Origin: Picochlorum sp. 'celeri'
Taxonomy: Eukaryota > Chlorophyta > Trebouxiophyceae
Direction: 5' to 3'
DNA length: 64,000 bases
Assembly (NCBI GenBank): GCA_010909725.1
Contig: JAACMV010000014.1
Span: 310,001 to 374,000, forward strand
The notes below the pieces were generated by a model, which worked only from the letters and a program-made list of their open reading frames with translations, was not told the DNA's origin and did not search any database. Below, piece after piece: positions 38,754 through 49,337 of this stretch (its first letter is position 1; the number at the start of each line of letters is the position of its first letter). A program made the translations under genes and the position numbers.

Positions 38754-40439
38754 ATGGCCAAGGAGGATCCGAGAAGCAGCACGCATGCTGCTGTGGATGA
38801 TACGACCTGTGGACCCACTGAATTAGCTCAAGGAGAAGGAAAAAACGATGAACAGGCTGTCAAAATGGATAGGTTGGTGAAAGCATTGGATTCTATGATA
38901 TATATGCCTCATATTAAGGAGATAGGGAAGGATATGGCGGTGCCTGGGCTGATGGTGATGGGTGGGGGACTGAGACACAATGCAGTGGGTGATGTTGCCC
39001 AACCCGGAGGAGGTGAGGGACATGATGGGAGTCGGAAGCGGGTAGGAAGGCCTTGGGATAGAGGTGAATTGTACAGTAGATTGCAGACGTTCAAGTCGTT
39101 GACGTGGTTTGCAAAGCCACCAAAGATTAATGCACAAGAGTGTGCTCGACGGGGGTGGGAGAATACTGGAATGGATGAGCTGACGTGTGAGACGTGTCGG
39201 TCGGTGATCAAGTTTCCAGTGAGTTTTCAGGATGATAGTTTTGATGTAGAGCCTGATCAGATGAGGAATGTGGTGGATTCTTTTGAAAAGAAGTTGACAG
39301 AGGCACACGAGACATTGTGTCCGTGGAGGTCCTCTGTGTGCTCCTTGTCCTTGTTTGAATTTCCCAGGCATCTTCCGCAGGCTACTATTGCTGCGGATTT
39401 TAAGAGTAGATGTACAGTGTTGAGGAGGTTGCTGTGTCTTCCGCCAATGGCGGAGAGTGGGATGGCACAGTTGGTGGAGACGGCATCCAAGACTGTTGGC
39501 ATGTTGAGAGATTTACACGTTGTTTTGAAGAAGGGGGATGCGTGTGCAGCGACGCCACGAAAAGATTGGGAGGATAAGCCGGAGTTCTCAGAGGACGTGT
39601 TTCGGACCCAGATGATGAAGATGTTGAGGACACATGTGGTGTCGAATTTTGAGCGTGAGGCATTCTTGGCACGGGTGCACCTCATGGCCTTGTGCGGGTG
39701 GAGTTTACGAATATTGAAAGGCGCGAGCACAGATGAGACTGACTTGCAGGATTTACCCCCGTTGCTGCCAGAGCATACGGCTCTTCAGTGCACAGTGTGC
39801 GGTGCTCGAGTTGGGATGTGGTCCATGTTTGAAGGATGTGCTGCAAAGGCCTTTTCCAAGGCGGCACTAGCTGAAAAACGTGCTCCATTGTATCAGAATG
39901 ATAAAATTTCTTTTAGTATGAATCATCAGGTGGCGATGAATATGACGACCACGATTGCAGGAGGGATGTTACAGCCAAGTGTGCTTGGTATGGCAGGTGA
40001 ATCTTCTGGTCCGTTTGGAAAATCATCACCAGGAGCTTTCGAGTATGGAACGCCTCCAGCGAAACAGAAAACGTCCAAGAAACGGCCATTAGAAGAAGGT
40101 ACTGAGAATACCAAGGCGAAAAAGCAGCACACACAGAGAAAACCATTGTCATCATCCAGTGCACTGTCTCAGTATAGGGCAGCATGCAATGCTGATTTCG
40201 ATCCTGTCGAGTCCCATCGTCCATTTTGCCCATGGGTGCACGCGACATCAGTGAATTCTATTGATACCCTATGCGGATGGCAGATCTATCTTGAGAACCT
40301 CGTCTCCACCTCTGGGGATGTGTATGTTGCATCAGCCCTGGCCAGCCAGGACGATCACGAAGCAGGCCAGAAGAATGCATGGCGTGGAAAGGACGTGTTC
40401 CACAAGGTGCTATCTTCCATCACGCGAAAGAAATCATAA
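38754..40439 (+). CDS. C3HC zinc-finger protein, NIPA/ZC3HC1 (Rsm1) family
   Basis: 561 aa. The first zinc finger block contains RPWDRGELYSRLQTFKSLTW, a GW residue pair, CETC and EAHETLCPW, the C3HC pattern of ZC3HC1/NIPA and fungal Rsm1/Pml39. The second block (LQCTVCGARVGMW ... FDPVESHRPFCPW) is the matching distal C3HC module. Members sit at the nuclear basket through Tpr/Mlp proteins. Human NIPA was also described as an F-box-like factor controlling cyclin B1, but I see no F-box here. The linker between modules is basic (KTSKKRPLEEG and KAKKQHTQRK), suiting nuclear localisation. Single exon. It is convergent with PDS, with 77 bp between stop codons. Confidence 0.85.
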   Translation: MAKEDPRSSTHAAVDDTTCGPTELAQGEGKNDEQAVKMDRLVKALDSMIYMPHIKEIGKDMAVPGLMVMGGGLRHNAVGDVAQPGGGEGHDGSRKRVGRPWDRGELYSRLQTFKSLTWFAKPPKINAQECARRGWENTGMDELTCETCRSVIKFPVSFQDDSFDVEPDQMRNVVDSFEKKLTEAHETLCPWRSSVCSLSLFEFPRHLPQATIAADFKSRCTVLRRLLCLPPMAESGMAQLVETASKTVGMLRDLHVVLKKGDACAATPRKDWEDKPEFSEDVFRTQMMKMLRTHVVSNFEREAFLARVHLMALCGWSLRILKGASTDETDLQDLPPLLPEHTALQCTVCGARVGMWSMFEGCAAKAFSKAALAEKRAPLYQNDKISFSMNHQVAMNMTTTIAGGMLQPSVLGMAGESSGPFGKSSPGAFEYGTPPAKQKTSKKRPLEEGTENTKAKKQHTQRKPLSSSSALSQYRAACNADFDPVESHRPFCPWVHATSVNSIDTLCGWQIYLENLVSTSGDVYVASALASQDDHEAGQKNAWRGKDVFHKVLSSITRKKS

Positions 40440-40516
40440 ATCTTTTGTTTGGAGTGGATTTTTTTTAAAAAAAGCACATGTTTACAATTCATGTAAAAGA
40501 ATCATACCATTTTAAT

Positions 40517-42451
<1,935 letters not shown>

Positions 42452-42480
42452 TCATTCAATATTGCATTTTAAAAGTCAGT

Positions 42481-42996
42481 ATGGCTTTGGTTAAAGCCAA
42501 AGATATACCCCATGAGACGCTTGCGTTGCAAAAGCGGATAGAATTTGTCAAAGACCTCAAGGCATGTTTAAACGACGACTCGAAACTCGTCACTGCGACG
42601 GTGAAACTGTATAGTGAGTTGATAGATGATATAATAAATGATGTTTGCTTGGCTGTACATCGGGATATTGTGTTGGGAATAGAAGATTCGAGTCGTGGCG
42701 ACGGGGAGCATGGTGAGACGACGAAAAAGAGGGCTCGAGATGGGGAGGAGGACGATCCGGATGTGTTGTTGGAGAAGGCTGCATTGCATTATGGTACTCC
42801 AAAGATGTTGGGTGTTCAGATGGGGGGGAGTAAGGGTGCGAGGGATATGTTTGGGAATATGATACAGCCTGTAGCGTTGGACCAGGTGTCGTGCCCTAGC
42901 TGTGGCAGGAAGATTGCATCGGGAAGGTTTGCGCCTCATCTGGAGAAGTGCATGGGATTGGGTGGACGACAAGCGCGGAAAAATGTCGCAAATTAG
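42481..42996 (+). CDS. SGF11: SAGA deubiquitinase-module adaptor SGF11 (ATXN7L3-type)
   Basis: 171 aa from the ATG at 42481; the frame also opens at a GTG at 42436. The C-terminal zinc finger is diagnostic: CPSCGRKIASGRFAPHLEKC followed by MGLGGRQARKN, matching the Sgf11 finger that docks on the nucleosome acidic patch and activates the Ubp8/USP22 H2B deubiquitinase. The N-terminal helix (TATVKLYSELIDDIINDVCLAVHRD) matches the segment that threads between Ubp8 and Sus1. A basic KKRAR stretch in the linker may be a nuclear signal. The gene converges on the ATG11-like gene, with 43 bp between stop codons. Confidence 0.9.
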   Translation: MALVKAKDIPHETLALQKRIEFVKDLKACLNDDSKLVTATVKLYSELIDDIINDVCLAVHRDIVLGIEDSSRGDGEHGETTKKRARDGEEDDPDVLLEKAALHYGTPKMLGVQMGGSKGARDMFGNMIQPVALDQVSCPSCGRKIASGRFAPHLEKCMGLGGRQARKNVAN

Positions 42997-43039
42997 TCTG
43001 AAAGAATCCAACAAAAGAATGGTACTACTATTTTAAATA

Positions 43040-44779
43040 CTATTGTATATATTGTCTAAGGAGCTCATTCTCCACCTGTAACCGTTTGATAAGGTCGTCT
43101 TTGGCTGCCATCTCTGCGTCATATGCGCTTTTGGATACTATGCTGGACTTGCTTGTCTGCATAATAGTATCATCATTCTTGGTGCCATCGTCTGTTCGAG
43201 GGGTGGAGGATGTGCGTGTGCTCTGTGAGGGGGACTCTGTGCTCCTGATGATGTCTCTCCTGGGAGATGAATGCGACCTTGTTATGCTATGCTGCTTTGC
43301 AATCACGGGAGACGGAAGAGAAGGAATCTTTTTTAGTTGTTCCATGGACACGAAGAGAGGTTTCTCTTCTTCCAAAATTGATACTTCACAAAATGGAGCT
43401 GGGCTTTCCAGACCAAGCGAGGTGATCACAGACCGTGGCATGACACTCGTGATCTTTTGTAGGAACTGATCCCGTACAGAAATTTCTTTATCTCTAAATT
43501 TACCCATGCGCTCTGCTAATTCGGATGCGAATGTTGCGTACTTGTCAGAGAATTTGTTCCGGCGAATACATTCAGCAAGGCACTGTTTGTATGCAATGGG
43601 CAACTGTCTGACGATTTCAAGTTGCTTCAGTTTTGCATTCTGCCGCCCAAGAGCCGTTATAAAGGGCTCCATAGCGTCTCGCATGGATCGAATCCTACTT
43701 TGTTGGGATGATACCGACCTCATAATCAATATCACATCAGAGAGGAGGGCAAACTTTGCTCTGGAAAAATTGATGGCAAAATCGCTTGCATTCCTAATCA
43801 ACTGCTCCACATCGACTCTGTCTTGTCGCATCAATTCTTGTCTACTATCTTCCATATGACTCAACAGCTGATCCATATCGACTGGAGGAGCCCTCAGGTA
43901 CAGGTTTTCAACATCATCTTTCAACCGTGCAAATTCCTCCTCCACCTCTTGCACCTGCCCACAAAACACGGATTCCGCTCGTTGACACTCTTTCGCAATA
44001 TCCCTCAAAGAATCAATATCAACAAGATCAGACAGATGCTGCGTCTTGGATTCTGCATCTTTGGACAAAATCTCTATACTCTTCAGTGTATCAACATCTG
44101 CCTCCCATGTCGACATAATATCGTCAAACTGTTGCTTCTGTTTCTCAAAATTCTTCTGGAAGTCATCCAAAATATTGCTAATGTACACATAATGCGGCTC
44201 GACGCGCGTAATGGAATACTCCACAGCCATGGACATGACCCGAGTGTTACCATACGCATTCTCACAGGCATCATACATGCCTCGTGCCACCTCCACCATT
44301 TTTTCTTCAACACCACCACTATCTCTCGTATTCGTAGTATACTCCTCGATCCACTCATCACGTTGCTTCCTATACAGTTCTTCTTCTTGCTTCTGAGATT
44401 CTGAAAGCCTTTCAAACAATTCATTCACCTGGCCATGCTTCAGCACAGATTTATCATACACATAATACGCCTCTTGATGACCATACTCTTCCGGTACAGG
44501 GACCACTTTGTGCAGTATTTGATCCTCCTCCTGAATCCCTGTCACCAGCTTGAGCATGCCCTTCATCCTCTCAGTCTCCACATGGGCTCCAGCTTCTATT
44601 CCCACCTCTCCATGAGACCCACATCGTTCAAGTACATGCGTAGCTCCTGTGAATGTCTCATACACAACAATCACAGAGGCACCGTGGTGACCACTACCCT
44701 CCACCTCAGAAGAGCAGGGACCCTGCTCTCCTGGGTTTTCCCCTCGTTCCACACCAATATGCCTTTCAGGATTGCTCAT
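43040..44779 (-). CDS. ATG11: ATG11/FIP200-like autophagy scaffold (ATG17-like domain)
   Basis: 579 aa. The N-terminus resembles the ubiquitin-like region of plant ATG11 (GMLKLVTGIQEEDQILH and YYVYDKSVL). A long coiled-coil, ATG17-like region follows, ending in LPIAYKQCLAECIRRNKF, ELAERMGKFRDKEISVRDQFL and VMPRSVITSLGLESPAP, a signature shared by ATG11 and RB1CC1. ATG11 links the ATG1 kinase complex to phagophores and selective cargo. Plant ATG11 is about 1150 aa with a C-terminal ATG11 domain; this protein stops after the ATG17-like region and a short Ser-rich linker plus leucine-rich end, so the cargo/claw domain is absent here. No frame continues it downstream. It is a reduced version or the domain is encoded elsewhere. 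Confidence 0.78.
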   Translation of the reverse strand: MSNPERHIGVERGENPGEQGPCSSEVEGSGHHGASVIVVYETFTGATHVLERCGSHGEVGIEAGAHVETERMKGMLKLVTGIQEEDQILHKVVPVPEEYGHQEAYYVYDKSVLKHGQVNELFERLSESQKQEEELYRKQRDEWIEEYTTNTRDSGGVEEKMVEVARGMYDACENAYGNTRVMSMAVEYSITRVEPHYVYISNILDDFQKNFEKQKQQFDDIMSTWEADVDTLKSIEILSKDAESKTQHLSDLVDIDSLRDIAKECQRAESVFCGQVQEVEEEFARLKDDVENLYLRAPPVDMDQLLSHMEDSRQELMRQDRVDVEQLIRNASDFAINFSRAKFALLSDVILIMRSVSSQQSRIRSMRDAMEPFITALGRQNAKLKQLEIVRQLPIAYKQCLAECIRRNKFSDKYATFASELAERMGKFRDKEISVRDQFLQKITSVMPRSVITSLGLESPAPFCEVSILEEEKPLFVSMEQLKKIPSLPSPVIAKQHSITRSHSSPRRDIIRSTESPSQSTRTSSTPRTDDGTKNDDTIMQTSKSSIVSKSAYDAEMAAKDDLIKRLQVENELLRQYIQ

Positions 44780-45012
44780 TGTAATATATAACTATAAAAA
44801 ATCATATTGACAGGATAAGCAGATAGAACGAGACTATTTTTCTGGCCAACATTGACCCAAAGCGTGTCGTGTCGTTCAAAACCTCAAGTCCGTAAATAGA
44901 CATTAAAATAAACTCGACGCGATCCCATACTTGTGGACAATGCCCACGGTAGCCTGTGTCTACGATATTTAGGAAAATTAGGCAACTATAGTAACCATAG
45001 GACGGAGCAGCC

Positions 45013-46536
45013 ATGGGAAAGTCAAACACAGAGGAGGGCGATGTTGCCATGACTGATGCCAACGATCACGTCGAAAAGACGAACAAGGAGGAAGATTCCA
45101 AGGTACAGACTATCCAGGACAAGTTATTGGATAATGTCAGGTTGATTGAAGAGGCTGTGAAGGAAAAGGAGCCGAGGTTGATCTCCTCCCGACTGTTGAG
45201 ACAAACACAGGTTCTCAAGGGAGAACTCACGGCAGAAGGGATTGTTCTATTTGTACAGACATATCTTGGTGGTGTGGGTGAGACGAGTCTGGAACGATGT
45301 CAGAATGTATTGAAGGAGTGCGGACATGGGTTCTCAGAAGTGGACTATGAGTCCAAGCCAGAAGAGATGGAGCAGGAGGAGGATGAGGCAAAGCAAAAGA
45401 AGAAGAAGAAGAAGGCAGAGATTGCAGTGATAGAAGCAGAGTTGTATGCATATGTGGTGGCGAGTATGTATCTGGTGCAGAACAAGGCGTGGTCTGATGT
45501 CTTGCGTGTGTGCCAGGTGGGAGTGGGTGTTTTGATGGAGCACAACACTCGCATTGTAGATCCAATGGGAGCGAGGTTGTATTCATACATGTCGTTGGCG
45601 TCGGAAAAGATGGGGACGTTGTCCCAGATTCGTGGCATGTTGTTGCAGCTTTATAGGGCTGCTGTGCTGAGGCATGATAGCATTGGTCAGGAGACTCTTT
45701 TGAATCTCCTGCTGAGAAACTACCTTCATTATAAATTATATGATCAGGCAGAGGCATTGAGAGCAAAAGCACAGCCTGAGACGTACAAATCATCTGCGCA
45801 GCACTGTAGATTGTTGTACTACCATGGAAGAATTCAGGCTGTGCTGTTGGAATACTCTGATGCAAAGGAAGCTCTTGTGCAGGCCTCACGGAAGGCTCCG
45901 CTCGCGGCAAAAGGATTCCGATTACAAGTAGCGAAATGGTTGATTGTTGTGAGGCTGTTGCTTGGAGAGGTTCCAAATAGGTCAGAGGTTGCCCCAGCAG
46001 ATTTGAGGAGCATGATGCACCCATACTTTGAGCTTGCAAAAGCAGTGGGTGCGGGAGACGTGAATGTATTTATGGAAGTAGCTTCAAAGTATCAATCTTC
46101 GTTTGAGAGCGATGGTCTCAGGCTTGTGGTGGCAAGGCTCCGTGCCAATGTCATTCGTTCTGGTGTGCGAAGGATTGCAACAGCATATTCTAGGATTTCT
46201 CTCAGTGATATCTCAAACAAACTGGGTCTGTCAAATGTGTCTGATGCAGAGTATATTGTATCAAAAGCCATCCGAGATGGGGGCATCACTGCTGAATTGG
46301 ACCATGAGACTGGCATCATGACATGCTCATCTGTTACAGATGTCTACAGTACAGATGAACCACTCAATGCCTTCCATGCTCGAATCGCATTCTGTTTGGA
46401 CGTGTATAATGAAGCATATAAAGCGATACGTCATGATCCCAAGGCTCGCAAGACATGGAATGCTTGGCCAAAGGATGTGGAAGAGGAGGACATTGAAGCC
46501 ATCTTGGAGGATTTCGAAGACTACTTTGACGAGTAA
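45013..46536 (+). CDS. RPN3: 26S proteasome lid subunit RPN3 (PSMD3)
   Basis: 507-aa PCI-domain lid subunit. It contains the Rpn3 landmarks LISSRLLRQTQVLKGEL, LYSYMSLASEKMG, LLNLLLRNYLHYKLYDQAE, the PCI winged-helix stretch YSRISLSDISNKLGL and AEYIVSKAIRDGGI, and an acidic C-terminal helix that joins the lid helical bundle. An acidic/Lys-rich insertion (KQKKKKKKAE) follows residue 120. The ATG at 45013 opens the frame, and the protein length matches plant and animal Rpn3 (about 490-535). The stop is 28 bp from that of the convergent beta-3 proteasome gene. Confidence 0.95.
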   Translation: MGKSNTEEGDVAMTDANDHVEKTNKEEDSKVQTIQDKLLDNVRLIEEAVKEKEPRLISSRLLRQTQVLKGELTAEGIVLFVQTYLGGVGETSLERCQNVLKECGHGFSEVDYESKPEEMEQEEDEAKQKKKKKKAEIAVIEAELYAYVVASMYLVQNKAWSDVLRVCQVGVGVLMEHNTRIVDPMGARLYSYMSLASEKMGTLSQIRGMLLQLYRAAVLRHDSIGQETLLNLLLRNYLHYKLYDQAEALRAKAQPETYKSSAQHCRLLYYHGRIQAVLLEYSDAKEALVQASRKAPLAAKGFRLQVAKWLIVVRLLLGEVPNRSEVAPADLRSMMHPYFELAKAVGAGDVNVFMEVASKYQSSFESDGLRLVVARLRANVIRSGVRRIATAYSRISLSDISNKLGLSNVSDAEYIVSKAIRDGGITAELDHETGIMTCSSVTDVYSTDEPLNAFHARIAFCLDVYNEAYKAIRHDPKARKTWNAWPKDVEEEDIEAILEDFEDYFDE

Positions 46537-46564
46537 TAATAATCATTATTATGCTAATGTTACA

Positions 46565-47179
46565 TTAATCCATTCTACCTTTGAGCTCCCGCGCAATAAC
46601 CTTGTCCGGGGTAATAATGTACATGACAGCACCCCACCCAGACAAGCAATCTCTATCCTGCCCCGCCAACAATGCTTGCGACGCAATCTCGAAAAGCTCT
46701 TCAGGCTCCAACCCAGGCTTCCATAAAGACTCGCAAATACCCATCAAAGACTCGGGGGCAGTCCCTGCCACCATAAAGTCCTTGGCAGTCTCCATGGCAC
46801 CAATACTATCCATGCCACACAGATACGGCGTCCCGTCCGCTTCCAACCCAGCAATCACCGGCTGAACAAAATAAGGACCAAATCGTTTCTCATACAGCGT
46901 CGTGGACACCAGCTGGCCAAACGACGATGGCTTGATATCCCTCTCCTCCCTCAGCTTGTACAGGTTGTGCTTGAACGTGAACCTCTGACTCAAGGTCTCG
47001 GCATCCGTCGCCAACCCAGACAATCCTAAAAACAATCGATCATGAATCTTGTATATTTTCTTATGATCTGTCGCGTTTGTTTGAAGTTGCACACCCAGTC
47101 TCAGATCACTTCCTATTGCTACGCAGTTTTTGCCAGCCATGGCCACAATCGCAGACCCATTATATTCGGAAATACTCAT
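46565..47179 (-). CDS. PSMB3: 20S proteasome subunit beta type 3
   Basis: 204-aa Ntn-fold subunit. It starts MSISEYNGSAIVAMAGKNCV and continues IGSDLRLGVQ and KIYKIHDRLFLGLSGL, colinear with eukaryotic beta-3 (Pup3) over its full length. As usual for beta-3 it has no propeptide and no N-terminal catalytic Thr, so it is a structural, non-catalytic member of the beta ring. Single exon. Its stop codon faces that of RPN3, so the two proteasome genes share an overlapping 3' UTR region. Confidence 0.95.
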   Translation of the reverse strand: MSISEYNGSAIVAMAGKNCVAIGSDLRLGVQLQTNATDHKKIYKIHDRLFLGLSGLATDAETLSQRFTFKHNLYKLREERDIKPSSFGQLVSTTLYEKRFGPYFVQPVIAGLEADGTPYLCGMDSIGAMETAKDFMVAGTAPESLMGICESLWKPGLEPEELFEIASQALLAGQDRDCLSGWGAVMYIITPDKVIARELKGRMD

Positions 47180-47575
47180 CTTCTATCGTATCTAGAGTGG
47201 AAAGGCACGTGGCCAAAGACAAGATGAAACGAATCAATCAATCAATCAACCCGCGTTTCAGCAAGCAAGATGCCTAACAGAGCGCCGACTATTGTTATTT
47301 TACGTGTATTTCTACAAAAAAATACAGTATGTGGATAAGTTCAGAGATGCTTGCTTTCTGAAGGGACGCATCATGGTATTGTTTTTTCGGTACATAATGT
47401 TCTTTTTACGGCGACATTCCCTGCCTCAACAAGCAAAAGCCAGATGAGATATGCATGCAAGCCTTTCTATTGCTTTAAAATATATCTATTCAGCAAAGTA
47501 GGCGATATGCTGGAGAGATAGACTCCATTGAGATACAAACAGAGAAGATATAGCAAAGAGAAAAGGTCGCCTGGC
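47180..47575. other. divergent promoter region of PSMB3 and CGR1-like
   Basis: About 395 bp. It has an AATC repeat at about 47230-47248 and AT-rich tracts. No proteasome-associated control element or other known motif was recognised. Confidence 0.45.
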
Positions 47576-48283
47576 ATGCCAGTGGAAGAGTCGACCGACC
47601 CCGAGGTGCCAGCGCAATGGCGATCTCAAACATTGTATGATTTTCGACATATGCCGGATGGGCCACGAGGGTATAAAGTTAGCGTGACGAAGAAGGGGCG
47701 TGTGGGGAGTAAACGAAAGCTGGAGGAATATAGTGAACAGGTGTGTTTTTTATTTGCTTTTTACATATAATAGGCTCTTTATTCTGCACCCATGATGATG
47801 ATGACGATGATCTCAATAATGATACTACTCTTATAAAAATATGAATAGGTTGAACAAGACAAGGATTGCGAGGGAACTGTGGGAATGATGGAGGATGGTG
47901 TGGAGTCTGTGACAAAGAGAGCAAAAGCAGATGTGAAACAGAATGCTGTCGGTGTTGGGAAAGGTTCTGGGAGGACATGGAAGGCTCCTGGGCAGAAAAT
48001 GAGTACAATGAGGAGTGGTTCGAGTAAAAAATTGTCGACGAGTTGGGAGAAGAAGATGGCAGACAAGGCAGCACTGAAGGATTTGAGAGATAGGAAAAAG
48101 GCAGCGTTGGAGCAGAGGAAGGAGGCAGCTCGCAAGGCCCGAGAGCAGAAGGAGGCTGCGAAGAAGAGAAAAGAAGAGAATAGACAAAAGTCGGTTGTGA
48201 CTCAAGTAGTGAGCTCTGCGACTGCAAGGAAAATGGCAAAGAGTAAAAAGCAGCGCAAAAAGCTCGTCACAGTTGATGGATAG
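47576..48283 (+). CDS. CGR1: CGR1/CCDC86-family rRNA-processing protein
   Basis: Two exons, 47576-47740 and 47849-48283, joined across a 108-nt intron (donor GTGTGT, acceptor GAATAG, phase 0), give 199 aa. The C-terminal half is the Cgr1 region: KLSTSWEKKMADKAALKDL, then a highly charged helix of Lys, Arg, Glu and Ala (AALEQRKEAARKAREQKEAA) and KMAKSKKQRKKLV at the end. Yeast Cgr1 is nucleolar and needed for 60S pre-rRNA processing. The N-terminal exon has no known domain but is basic near its end (SVTKKGRVGSKRKL). The assignment rests on the composition and order of the C-terminal segment, so it is good but not certain. Confidence 0.78.
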
Positions 48284-48357
48284 GTGGATATATGCGTGCA
48301 AAAAAATGTTGATTTTCCCTTAGAATGCGATGCGTCTCTATGTAATACATGGATGCC

Positions 48358-49119
48358 TCATTCTCTACTGGCATTTGTGTCATTATCATTGTCATTGTCA
48401 TCATACAAGAGTAGATTTGCGTCATCCGCAACAGGCACCATGTCAATCATCATGCGCTCATACTCTTCATCTGGATACTCAAACTGCAATCTCTTTGTGG
48501 GAACATACCGCTTCATATCCTTGGAATACCCAATGAAAAAATTCTCAAGCGCCCTATGCACAACCTTTCCATCCTCCAACGCAGCTATATTCTCCTCCGC
48601 CACATACTTGCTCAACCGAAATCCACCAAAAAACCGCGTACTATCCATTTCATCCGGCAACGCATAATAAAATGGCATATCTGGATTCCGAACCCCCATT
48701 TGCCGCATCCACTCCTCATCTCTCTGACACGTCTCATCAAACCCATAAATAATACCCTTGTATCCATACTTTTTATGCCGAAACACCTGCCCTATTTTAT
48801 ACTTTACAGCATCTACTATCTGAGATTTCTCTCGCCGAGTCCTCCGCATCTCCTCCACCACTCTATGATAATGTGTGTTTAGCAGCCTCAGAGCCTCAAG
48901 CCCTCTATCAACATTCCCATCCGTTGACTCGAATCCATACCTGGCAAGGTATCGTACCGCACTGGCATCCTGAAGATTCATTTTCACACCGACAAGCTCT
49001 GGAAGAACAGCATTCACATGCGTCTGTTGTATCGAAAATGGCACATCTGAATGCTCTTTTGCCCATCGAAGAATTCCTCTGTATACGAGTCTGCTCAGGA
49101 GAGCATTCTTATCCCCCAT
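48358..49119 (-). CDS. LYR-like + YccV/HspQ-domain protein
   Basis: 253 aa from the Met at 49119; the open frame extends to 49185, but that part has no coding character. Residues 5-75 resemble a LYR/Complex1_LYR helical domain (ALLSRLVYRGILRWAKEH), where the LYR triplet reads VYR. Residues 100-165 are a YccV/HspQ (hemimethylated-DNA-binding-like) beta barrel: YKIGQVFRHKKYGYKGIIYG, then FDETCQRDEEWMRQMGV and PFYYALPDE. In plants YccV domains occur in the chloroplast Clp adaptor ClpF; LYR proteins are mitochondrial. The C-terminus is acidic, ending in a short Asp-Asn repeat. No clear targeting peptide is seen, so a missing upstream exon is possible. Function unknown. Confidence 0.7.
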   Translation of the reverse strand: MGDKNALLSRLVYRGILRWAKEHSDVPFSIQQTHVNAVLPELVGVKMNLQDASAVRYLARYGFESTDGNVDRGLEALRLLNTHYHRVVEEMRRTRREKSQIVDAVKYKIGQVFRHKKYGYKGIIYGFDETCQRDEEWMRQMGVRNPDMPFYYALPDEMDSTRFFGGFRLSKYVAEENIAALEDGKVVHRALENFFIGYSKDMKRYVPTKRLQFEYPDEEYERMMIDMVPVADDANLLLYDDNDNDNDTNASRE

Positions 49120-49337
49120 CACTCTAAAGTGCTCTATATATCCTAACACATAAAAAAAAAAACACCGCCAAGACCCGTGATACATGCAGAACGTGCCGTA
49201 TCTGATTAATTAGGATGTTTAAGAAATTTGCCTCGAGATCAAAAGCCCAGCCGTGCTTTGATAAAAAACCACTCAGAAGGCCTTGCTGTGGCATTCTTTC
49301 CTTTACAAATCTTTAATCAGAGTAACGTGTGAATACG

